This document shows, in pieces, positions 30,613 through 38,557 of a DNA stretch of 53,264 bases. The stretch lies in the NCBI GenBank assembly GCA_007131245.1, contig SLQX01000018.1, positions 1 through 53,264 on the forward strand, given 5' to 3'. Positions within the stretch are counted from its first letter, which is position 1; every line of letters starts with the position of its first letter. The notes below the pieces were generated by a model. The model was not told the origin of the DNA and ran no database searches. It was given only the letters and a program-made list of their open reading frames with translations. Source of the stretch: Bacteroidales bacterium. Its GTDB lineage: Bacteria > Bacteroidota > Bacteroidia > Bacteroidales > UBA7960. Made by a program: the position numbers and the translations under genes.

Positions 30613-31056
30613 ATGAAAAAACCATTTATTACATTTTTAGCATTATGCATGCTTTTTTTAGCGCTGCCAGCCACCGAGAATCATGTGGAAGCCTCCAGCC
30701 AGGGAGCAGAGGAGGTGGATGAGAAAGTAGTTGAAGTATACTATTTTCATCGCAACCGCAGATGCGGACCTTGCAGAAGGATAGAAAATTTTACAAAAAA
30801 AACCATGGAAACCTTCTTTCAAGAAGAAATGGAAACCGGCACGGTGGTTTTTCATATCATGAATGTTCAGCAGGATGAAAATCAGGAGGTAGCTAAAAAA
30901 TTCAATGCTGTGAGCACCGCCCTGCATATCAATACCATCAATGGCCAAGAGGAAGAATCCACGAATCTAACCCGTTTTGCGTACCGCAACGTTAGAAATG
31001 AGGAAGGATTTTTAACAGGTCTTAAAGATCATGTAACCAGCGCACTAAACGACTAA
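30613..31056 (+). CDS. arsF: Thioredoxin-like ArsF-family protein (nitrophenyl compound nitroreductase subunit ArsF-like)
   Basis: 147 aa exported protein. VVEVYYFHRNRRCGPCRRIENFTKKTMETFFQEEMETGTVVFHIMNVQQDENQEVAKKFN. Next to ArsE-like and ArsG-like genes. Confidence 0.7.
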   Translation: MKKPFITFLALCMLFLALPATENHVEASSQGAEEVDEKVVEVYYFHRNRRCGPCRRIENFTKKTMETFFQEEMETGTVVFHIMNVQQDENQEVAKKFNAVSTALHINTINGQEEESTNLTRFAYRNVRNEEGFLTGLKDHVTSALND

Positions 31057-31208
31057 CTGCTCTGGCCTGATTATTGCATTTCATATTATTGCTGATTTTT
31101 TTCTGCGATTCTATTACTTAGAAGGTCTTTCTGCTATTTTTTCAAAAAAGCTTGCAGAAAGGGCAGCAAAAGCAAATCCGGAACGTTTACAATTAAAATA
31201 TCATTATT

Positions 31209-31667
31209 ATGAAATCTACAACAGGTCTTATTATTTTGGCAATAAGCATCATGTTTACGGCCAGTCAAACTGCATTCTCGCAAGAAAAAGAGCATGCTAC
31301 ATTGAAATTTGAAAAAGAAGCAGAGCAACTGGGCACTATCTACACAGATGAACTGGAACCTGTGGAGATGGAAATTGAATTCACCAACCAGGGGAAGGAG
31401 CCACTGGTCATTTCCCACGTCAGGGGTTGCTGTGGCACGCGTATTAAAGATTGGACGAAAAAACCCATTATGGAAGGAGAAACCGGTACAATAAAGATAG
31501 AATTCAGGCTCGCACCCCGCCCTCATAATATCCGCCGCACCGTAAGTGTTGTCTCCAATGATCCGGACGGTATGAAAGTTTTCAGGATACGGGGAGAAGT
31601 AGCCGAACGCTCTGATGAACCATTTGGAGCTAATCACCAGGGTGCGATGGCCCCAAAAGCAGATTAA
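31209..31667 (+). CDS. DUF1573 domain-containing exported protein
   Basis: 152 aa. Signal peptide, then LGTIYTDELEPVEMEIEFTNQGKEPLVISHVRGCCGTRIKDWTKKPIMEGETGTIKIEFR...SNDPDGMKVFRIRGEV. Confidence 0.88.
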   Translation: MKSTTGLIILAISIMFTASQTAFSQEKEHATLKFEKEAEQLGTIYTDELEPVEMEIEFTNQGKEPLVISHVRGCCGTRIKDWTKKPIMEGETGTIKIEFRLAPRPHNIRRTVSVVSNDPDGMKVFRIRGEVAERSDEPFGANHQGAMAPKAD

Positions 31668-31710
31668 CCCTTTTGCAAATATTGCCATTTACGCTACATT
31701 CACACTAATA

Positions 31711-32019
31711 ATGAACAGCACAGTAATTCAGAAACCCACCTATTCACAGGAAGACATACAACTGGCCAAATACATTAAAGCCCTGGCTCATCCTGCACGC
31801 ATTGCTATTATGAAACTGCTTACCCACCGTGATACCTGCATTTGCAATGATATTGTACAGGAGTTGCCCCTTGCCCAGTCCACCGTTTCACAACACCTTA
31901 AAGAACTCAAATCAGCCGGGCTTATCCAGGGAAACATTACTCCGCCAAGGGTAAAATACTGCATCAACCGGGATAACTGGAGCCAGGCAAAAACTTTAAT
32001 TGAAAAATTTCTGCAATAG
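31711..32019 (+). CDS. arsR: ArsR/SmtB-family metalloregulatory repressor
   Basis: ORF open from 31615; MNSTVIQKPTYSQEDIQLAKYIKALAHPARIAIMKLLTHRDTCICNDIVQELPLAQSTVSQHLKELKSAGLIQGN is a classic ArsR winged helix with CxC (TCICND) near the metalloid-binding helix. Confidence 0.93.
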   Translation: MNSTVIQKPTYSQEDIQLAKYIKALAHPARIAIMKLLTHRDTCICNDIVQELPLAQSTVSQHLKELKSAGLIQGNITPPRVKYCINRDNWSQAKTLIEKFLQ

Positions 32020-32020
32020 G

Positions 32021-32061
32021 TTTGGTATTTAAGACAATCATCGTAATTTTGCGATGAATGT
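32021..32061 (+). promoter_or_regulatory. Promoter (TTTG-N19-TAATTTTG) with 28-bp palindrome centred on the -7 box; candidate ArsR operator
   Basis: TTTG 32021-32024, TAATTTTG 32044-32051. ACAATCATCG (32034-32043) and CGATGAATGT (32052-32061) are inverted repeats with 9/10 matches flanking the -7 element. Confidence 0.7.
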
Positions 32062-32080
32062 TTACACCAAATACTACATT

Positions 32081-32323
32081 ATGGAAATTAAAGTACTGGG
32101 AACCGGATGCGCTTCCTGCAAAACCCTGGAAAAAACAACCCGTGAACTGGTTGAAGAATTAAAACTCACCGCTTCTGTTGTCAAAGAAGAGGACATCATG
32201 AACATTATGGCTTATGGTGTGATGCGCACGCCTGGGTTGGTAGTGGATGAAAAAGTTGTGCTCAGCGGAAGAGTTCCATCCAAAAATGAATTAAAAGAAA
32301 TTCTGCAAAAGTCAGCAGGCTAA
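32081..32323 (+). CDS. Small thioredoxin-family protein (redox-active disulfide protein 2 / ArsE-like)
   Basis: Start MEIKVLGTGCASCKTLEKTTRELVEELKLTASVVKEEDIMNIMAYGVMRTPGLVVDEKVVLSGRVPSKNELKEIL. CASC motif and MRTPGLVVD cis-Pro motif. Confidence 0.88.
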   Translation: MEIKVLGTGCASCKTLEKTTRELVEELKLTASVVKEEDIMNIMAYGVMRTPGLVVDEKVVLSGRVPSKNELKEILQKSAG

Positions 32324-32417
32324 ATCCTTGTTCAATAATAAAGCTGGCCTGCAACAGGAGTCATCATGGCAGCTACTCCTGTTGTAAGCCAAGGCATTAC
32401 ATTTCAACTTTACATGC

Positions 32418-33125
32418 ATGGAGTATTTGTACGAATTACTGGACGGCAGCAATGCCCCCATAATATCGGCTTTTATATTGGGGATTATGACAGCCATCAG
32501 CCCTTGCCCCCTTGCTACCAATATCACAGCCACTGCTTATATAAGTAAAGACCTGAGCAACAAGCATAGTATTTTTTACAACGGTCTTTATTACACCCTG
32601 GGCAGAATTATCAGCTACACTTTACTGGGCATTATCATTTTTTTCGGAGCAAGCAGCTTTGAAATGGGCGATTGGTTTTCAACCTACGGAGAGCTGATGG
32701 TAGGGCCTTTATTAATTATCATTGGTATATTTATGCTTGATGTCATCCGAATAAGTTTGCCCTGGGGTCAAGGAGGAGGTCTTACAGAGCGCCTGGCAGG
32801 CAAAACCAAAAAAGGGAGTTCATGGGGAGCATTATTGCTTGGGATGGTCTTTGCCCTTGCGTTTTGTCCATATAGCGGAGTGCTCTATTTTGGCATGCTC
32901 ATACCCCTGACTGTAGCCAACACCCAGGGTCTTATTCTGCCACCCGTCTTTGCCCTGGCCACAGGTTTACCCGTTATAATAATTGCCTGGCTCCTGGCAT
33001 TTAGTTTAAAAGGAGTGGGCAGCTTTTACAATAAGCTACGAACTTTTGAATATTGGTTTCGCAGAGTAGTTGCGGTTATTTTTATACTGGTGGGTGGGTA
33101 CTACATCGTCACTGTTTATTTTTAA
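32418..33125 (+). CDS. arsG: ArsG-family / CcdA-like membrane permease (aromatic aminobenzylarsenical efflux-like)
   Basis: 235 aa, about 6 TM. ISPCPLATNITATAYISKDL and ALAFCPYSGVLYFGMLIPL cysteine motifs. Directly follows the ArsE-like gene. Confidence 0.75.
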   Translation: MEYLYELLDGSNAPIISAFILGIMTAISPCPLATNITATAYISKDLSNKHSIFYNGLYYTLGRIISYTLLGIIIFFGASSFEMGDWFSTYGELMVGPLLIIIGIFMLDVIRISLPWGQGGGLTERLAGKTKKGSSWGALLLGMVFALAFCPYSGVLYFGMLIPLTVANTQGLILPPVFALATGLPVIIIAWLLAFSLKGVGSFYNKLRTFEYWFRRVVAVIFILVGGYYIVTVYF

Positions 33126-33158
33126 TACATTTTACACCACACTTTTAACACATTCTAC

Positions 33159-34457
33159 ATGGAAACCAAAAAGGAGTTGAAAATTTTATTCTGGCTTGTA
33201 GCCTTTTTTCTATTTGCATACTTTCTTCCCGTTGAAAAGGAAACTTTCATGGGAGCCATTTACGAAGGACTTTTCCTTGTAAAATGGTATGCCCGGGAAC
33301 ATGTGTTGCTTTGTCTTATACCTGCCTTTTTCATTGCAGGGGTGATCGCCGTTTTTGTAAGCCAGGGTGCAGTCATCAAATATTTTGGAGCCCAGGCCAC
33401 CAAATGGAAATCATACCTGGTTGCATCGGTGTCAGGAACCATTCTGGCCGTTTGCTCATGTACCATTTTGCCTTTGTTTTCGGGTATTCACAAAAGGGGC
33501 GCAGGCCTTGGGCCTGCCATTGCATTTCTTTACTCCGGACCGGCCATCAACATACTTGCTATTATACTCACAGCACGAATCCTGGGGTTTGAGCTAGGGA
33601 TAGCCCGCATTATCGGGGCTGTTGTGTTTGCCATTATAATCGGCCTGCTCATGGCCTTTTTCTTCCGCAAAGAAGAAAAAGAAAGGGCAGAAGAGGCCAT
33701 GAATTTCCCATCTCCACCGGAGTCAAGACCCATGTGGCAAACATCTTTCCACTTTTTCGTGTTGGTTTTTATTCTCATTTTTGCAAACTGGGGCAAACCT
33801 GATGTGGAAGAGGGTTTCTGGTTCTGGCTTTGGAGTAATAAGTGGACCATAACCGCTATTTTTGGTATCCTGTTTACCGGGTCCTTGCTCTTTATCCTTA
33901 AACTTAAGAAACTGTATGTGGGTCTATCGGTTGCAGGAGTTATTGCCACTGCCATAATCTTTCCGGGCAACCCGCTGGCACCCTTTGTTGTGGCCTTTAT
34001 AGCCCTGAGCATCATCACCGGGTTAACACCGGGAGAACCCAGGGAGTGGCTGTGGTCAACATGGGGGTTTACCAAGCAGATTGTGCCCTTGTTGTTTGCC
34101 GGTGTAATGGTGGCTGGTTTTCTACTGGGTTCACCAGAAAGTGGCGAAGGGATTATCCCAAACCAGTGGGTGGCATCTCTGGTGGGGGGAAATTCGGTCA
34201 CGGCCAACCTGTTCGCTTCTGTTTTTGGAGCATTCATGTATTTTGCCACCCTCACAGAAGTACCCATTATTCAAGGGCTACTTAGCAGCGGAATGGGTAA
34301 AGGACCTGCCCTGGCGCTATTACTTGCCGGACCAGCACTTTCACTACCAAATATGTTGGTGATACACAGCGTTATAGGCACCAAAAAAACAGCTGTTTTT
34401 ATTTCCTTGGTGGTGGTAATGGCCACCATTAGCGGATTGATTTACGGAGCCATTTAA
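33159..34457 (+). CDS. Permease, COG0701 family (ArsP/YraQ-like)
   Basis: 432 aa multi-TM. VSGTILAVCSCTILPLFSGIHKRGAGLGPAIAFLYSGPAINILAIILTARILGFELGIAR, TLTEVPIIQGLLSSGMGKGPALALLLAGPALSLPNMLVI. Confidence 0.88.
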   Translation: METKKELKILFWLVAFFLFAYFLPVEKETFMGAIYEGLFLVKWYAREHVLLCLIPAFFIAGVIAVFVSQGAVIKYFGAQATKWKSYLVASVSGTILAVCSCTILPLFSGIHKRGAGLGPAIAFLYSGPAINILAIILTARILGFELGIARIIGAVVFAIIIGLLMAFFFRKEEKERAEEAMNFPSPPESRPMWQTSFHFFVLVFILIFANWGKPDVEEGFWFWLWSNKWTITAIFGILFTGSLLFILKLKKLYVGLSVAGVIATAIIFPGNPLAPFVVAFIALSIITGLTPGEPREWLWSTWGFTKQIVPLLFAGVMVAGFLLGSPESGEGIIPNQWVASLVGGNSVTANLFASVFGAFMYFATLTEVPIIQGLLSSGMGKGPALALLLAGPALSLPNMLVIHSVIGTKKTAVFISLVVVMATISGLIYGAI

Positions 34458-34479
34458 AAGATTTAAGCGAACAAAAAAA

Positions 34480-34511
34480 ATACCCGGCCATCTTGTCAGC
34501 CGGATATTTTT
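34480..34511 (+). terminator. Intrinsic terminator after the ars-like cluster
   Basis: ATACCCGGC ... GCCGGATAT (8/9 complementary) followed by TTTTT. Confidence 0.65.
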
Positions 34512-34580
34512 GGATATCTGTAGCAATTTAGATCTTACAGTAAGGTGAGATGGCTAATCAGAAGAGACATTGAGAAATGT

Positions 34581-35516
34581 CTACTGTTCCTTTTTATCAA
34601 TACGGTGGTCATTCAAGTCAAGCTTTAACGGATTGATAGCTTCACCCCAATAAACCGTAGTATGTGGGAATGGAATTTCAATGTTACGAAGATCGAAAGC
34701 CTCTTTAAGTCTTTTCCGATATTCACGTCCTACACCCCACTGCCGTATGGGTTTGGTTTTGATGCGGGCTTTGATAACAAGGGCACTGTTGCCAAACTCA
34801 TTCAAACCAAAAACCTCGATGGGCTCAACAATTTCGTCCTTAAACTGTGGGTCTTCCATAAGCTCATCCCCCACCTGTTTCATCACATCCATTACTTTTT
34901 GGGTATCCTCCTTATAAGCCACACCAATATCAAAAACCATGGCCGACCAGTCTTTGGTCATATTGGACAAAGTATTGATCTTTCCGTTTTGGACAATATG
35001 CACCGTGCCTGCAAAATCCCTTAATGTGATGGTACGCAGCTCAATCTTTTCCACAAGACCGCCAGTACCGTTAATAATAGCCACATCACCTGTACGCACC
35101 TGGTCTTCAAGAATAATGAAGAACCCGGAAATAAAATCTCTCACCAGCTCCTGGGCTCCAAATCCAATGGCAAGTCCGATGATGCCTGCACTGGCAAGCA
35201 ATGGACCAATAGCAACACCCAGCTTCTGCATCACCATCATTATAAAAAGCGCCCACAAAACAATCTTTACAAGACCTCGGGTAATACCGGTAATGGTATT
35301 AATACGCTTGGTGGTTTCTTCAATATCCTTACCTCCCTGCTTATCAGCCCGGTGAATCAATGAGGATTTGAGTTTCCTGAATGAAACATTGATCACTTTA
35401 AAAGCTAGAATAAACAAAATAATGACAATAACAAGCCCGGGTAAATCGGATAAAAGCCAGCTTTTTAAACCTTGGCCCAATCCAATTAAAAACTGTTGGT
35501 TAAAAATGTTTTCCAT
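34581..35516 (-). CDS. Mechanosensitive ion channel, MscS family
   Basis: ORF open to 35534. LGVAIGPLLASAGIIGLAIGFGAQELVRDFISGFFIILEDQVRTGDVAIINGTGGLVEKIELRTITLRDFAGTVHIVQNGKI. Confidence 0.95.
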   Translation of the reverse strand: MENIFNQQFLIGLGQGLKSWLLSDLPGLVIVIILFILAFKVINVSFRKLKSSLIHRADKQGGKDIEETTKRINTITGITRGLVKIVLWALFIMMVMQKLGVAIGPLLASAGIIGLAIGFGAQELVRDFISGFFIILEDQVRTGDVAIINGTGGLVEKIELRTITLRDFAGTVHIVQNGKINTLSNMTKDWSAMVFDIGVAYKEDTQKVMDVMKQVGDELMEDPQFKDEIVEPIEVFGLNEFGNSALVIKARIKTKPIRQWGVGREYRKRLKEAFDLRNIEIPFPHTTVYWGEAINPLKLDLNDHRIDKKEQ

Positions 35517-35571
35517 AACCTGATATGTTATCAATTAAAAAGTAATAAACCCCAAAACCCCGGGGATTGTT

Positions 35572-36027
35572 TTACGCTGAAAGATTTACATTTACAGCAT
35601 TATACCCCCTTGGCCCCTGCTCTACCTCAAATGTCACCTTATTACCTTTTGTAATAGGCCCTGAGGCATTATTAATATGAACAAATATGCTTTCCCCGGT
35701 TTTGTCATCCTGGATAAACCCAAAGCCTTTCGCGTCATTAAAAAAAGTAATAACACCGTTTCTGATAAGATCTGTATCATCAAGTTTTTCCTGTTTGGGC
35801 ACGCCATATTGTATGTCTTCTACCTTAACCTCCTCCTTCTCAGATGGATCCGGCGGGGTAGAAACAATATTGCCAAATTCATCGGTATAGGCAATCATGT
35901 CATCAAAACTTTTTCCCTTATCAGAAGTGGCCTGCCGGGCCTCTTTCTTTTTCTGCTTCTCAAGTTTCTTTTTTTGTTTTTTCTTTTCGTTTTCTTTTTT
36001 GTTAAATGTTTGTTGTGATCTTCCCAT
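35572..36027 (-). CDS. Cold-shock domain protein with Lys/Glu-rich N-terminal extension
   Basis: 151 aa. RNGVITFFNDAKGFGFIQDDKTGESIFVHINNASGPITKGNKVTFEVEQGPRGYNAVNV; N-terminal KKENEKKKQKKKLEKQKKKEARQ. Confidence 0.93.
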   Translation of the reverse strand: MGRSQQTFNKKENEKKKQKKKLEKQKKKEARQATSDKGKSFDDMIAYTDEFGNIVSTPPDPSEKEEVKVEDIQYGVPKQEKLDDTDLIRNGVITFFNDAKGFGFIQDDKTGESIFVHINNASGPITKGNKVTFEVEQGPRGYNAVNVNLSA

Positions 36028-36610
36028 AGTGTAAGTTAGTTGTTCTTAAATGATAGTAAGTTAGTGAAACACCGGTATCCTTGCTGTTCTCTAAGGTCCC
36101 AATGCAATGCGCGAAATCTAATGCATTCTCATGCAGAAGTGTTGGTATATAAAGTAATCGTAAAAAATTTTGCAACAGGGATAAGCTTTTCGCCTTCGTT
36201 TTCCACAATCTGAAACATTGCAAGTTGCATTATTACAGTAGAGATCAAAGATATAGCAGATGAGTCAGTTTTTCAAAACCAAAACGATTTTTGGTGATTT
36301 GTAAAAAGTTCATGCAAATCATTGCATTCCAAGTCTGTCATACTAATCACCCCAATTACGATCCAAAATATATTTGGAGATAGGTGTCTGATAAACAACT
36401 TAGAACATTTTTGACGAAGCCTTAAATTTATTCATCAAAAGTAAGCAATTATCAGGACACAGCATGGATAATTTAAATGTTTTTTGCGCTGACATCTTGT
36501 TTAGGCCCCAAATGTAAAGGGTTAAGAACAGCCTGGAATCACGCTGAAACACCACTCTAGAAGTGAGCCTAAATACCCTGCAGTTTTTTAAAAGCATCAG
36601 TAATTGCCTG

Positions 36611-38551
36611 TCAATCTTCTTTCACCAGGACTAAATCCTGACTTTCAACGCGAACAATCCGCCTGTAAAAATCAAAGAAGTCTGCATATTTTTCTGCTGG
36701 AAAAGTACCGGTATAAGTTTCAAATGACCGGATATACAAAAGAGTGTTGTCTTGTATCACTGTTCGGGCTTCATACTTCCCAAATTGAGATTCAGCTGAA
36801 AAATCCTGGATTTCTCGCTCCAGGTAATATCCTTCGGGTAAAGTAAAAATAATGGTATCCTGCATGACCGTCTCAAAAGACAGGATAAAAGGGTTAACAC
36901 GGTTTCTGTTTCTGGGAGGAGCAGACACACTTGAAGAAATCGCATTCATCGGCATAAACATTCTTCGCCCGGAAGTGCTGGCAAAAGATCTAAGAGATAC
37001 ATCCATTGAAATCATCACAAACGGCAAAGTATCGGTACTGGCAACAACTTCGTTAGACTCGATGGTATAATTGGGCAGAGAAAAACGACTGTAGAGCCAC
37101 TCCTTCTGTCTCTGAGAACTTAAACGTGATACGGGCATAAAATCCATAAAGTAAATTCCACCATACCTCCTTTCAACACGTCCACTTCCATGGCCCTGGT
37201 TGTTCAACTCAATTTCCGCATAACTATTACGAATATTTTCCTGCGGATTGTATGCAGGAGTTCGGGCCAAAAACCCTCCATCCTCGCGGATAATAAGTAC
37301 CGGCCGGTTGTCGGTAAAATCGCCAAGATGGTTAAAAGGGAGCAAGTGACTCACGTTTTCCAGCCATACAGTATCTTTCTCCAGGGGCACACAAAGGATT
37401 ACATGGTCAAACTGATTAGCAGAGAAGTCTTCAAAGATGCTATGCCTGCCTTTACCTGATCTTACAAGGGTGTAATAAGCGTTAATACCAACTGCCTGAA
37501 GCATGGCCATCATATAATTGGTAAGGGCTTTGCAATCACCATATCCTGTTTCATCCACTGTTTTGGCATCAAAAGGCTGCATACCACCCACCCCCAGGCT
37601 GATATTTACATACCTTGTGTGAGACTGCAAAAAGTTATAGATGGCTTTGACTTTTTCCTTGTCATTATCCATGTCACTTACCATCTCCCTGAGAAACTTT
37701 TTACGTGCTTCTGGCAATTGGTCACGACCTTCATTTAGGGACCAAATCCATTTGCCAAACTCTTTCCATGATGTATTGCGTCCATGATATCCGGAATACT
37801 CAAACCTGTCAGGGGCAAACATAACCATAGGAATGAAGTTATGTAACCCTGGAGAAAGAACCTCTGATTTACGTGCAGGGATAGCTTCAAACTCCCACAC
37901 AAGACGTTGCCTGCCCCGGGACAAAGTCTCTTCTGTCATGGATTGATCCTCCACATTAAACACTTTGTACTGTATTTCCAGGTCATCGCTAAGTTCAATC
38001 ACCAATGAAGCTACCTCTGCACTAATACCAAAACCCGGAACCGAGTAAAAGCTGGTGGAATGATACATTCCTCTGTCATAGGACACCTCCCAGGTATAAC
38101 TAACGGTATAGGGGTAATCAGAAATCCTTGGCACATACACCATGATACGACTGTCCTCGAACAAAGAAAAATCAGACACATTGCTTTGGTCGGAAAGATC
38201 ACGTCGTCGAATCCTTTGTATCGTATTTCCTCGTGCATCATAAATATGACCACCCCGAAAACGGGCACGGGACACTCCATCATACTGAACTCTCAAAACA
38301 TCCGGTCCCTTACCATTTTCGTTGAGAATGGTAACCACCACTTCTCGTTTAATGGTAAACTGCCCCTCTCCATTAAAAGCTACCTCCATGTGATTGACAC
38401 GGTATACGCTATTTGCATTTTCAAGTAGTGCATCGGGTATTTTTGAAGCACAATACTTTGCATTGGCTGACAGGGGCACAATAAACAACAGCAATACCCC
38501 CAAACCCAAAACCAGGGCAGATTTATAGTAAAGTTTTATCAAATTCTTCAT
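36611..38551 (-). CDS. DUF3857 and transglutaminase-like domain protein
   Basis: 646 aa with signal peptide. Transglutaminase core DKEKVKAIYNFLQSHTRYVNISLGVGGMQPFDAKTVDETGYGDCKALTNYMMAMLQAVGINAYYTLV. Confidence 0.9.
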   Translation of the reverse strand: MKNLIKLYYKSALVLGLGVLLLFIVPLSANAKYCASKIPDALLENANSVYRVNHMEVAFNGEGQFTIKREVVVTILNENGKGPDVLRVQYDGVSRARFRGGHIYDARGNTIQRIRRRDLSDQSNVSDFSLFEDSRIMVYVPRISDYPYTVSYTWEVSYDRGMYHSTSFYSVPGFGISAEVASLVIELSDDLEIQYKVFNVEDQSMTEETLSRGRQRLVWEFEAIPARKSEVLSPGLHNFIPMVMFAPDRFEYSGYHGRNTSWKEFGKWIWSLNEGRDQLPEARKKFLREMVSDMDNDKEKVKAIYNFLQSHTRYVNISLGVGGMQPFDAKTVDETGYGDCKALTNYMMAMLQAVGINAYYTLVRSGKGRHSIFEDFSANQFDHVILCVPLEKDTVWLENVSHLLPFNHLGDFTDNRPVLIIREDGGFLARTPAYNPQENIRNSYAEIELNNQGHGSGRVERRYGGIYFMDFMPVSRLSSQRQKEWLYSRFSLPNYTIESNEVVASTDTLPFVMISMDVSLRSFASTSGRRMFMPMNAISSSVSAPPRNRNRVNPFILSFETVMQDTIIFTLPEGYYLEREIQDFSAESQFGKYEARTVIQDNTLLYIRSFETYTGTFPAEKYADFFDFYRRIVRVESQDLVLVKED

Positions 38552-38557
38552 TTCTGA

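Noticed and set aside
33530-34267. 245-aa minus-strand ORF
   Set aside because: Antisense to the clearly supported COG0701 permease; composition typical of a shadow ORF.
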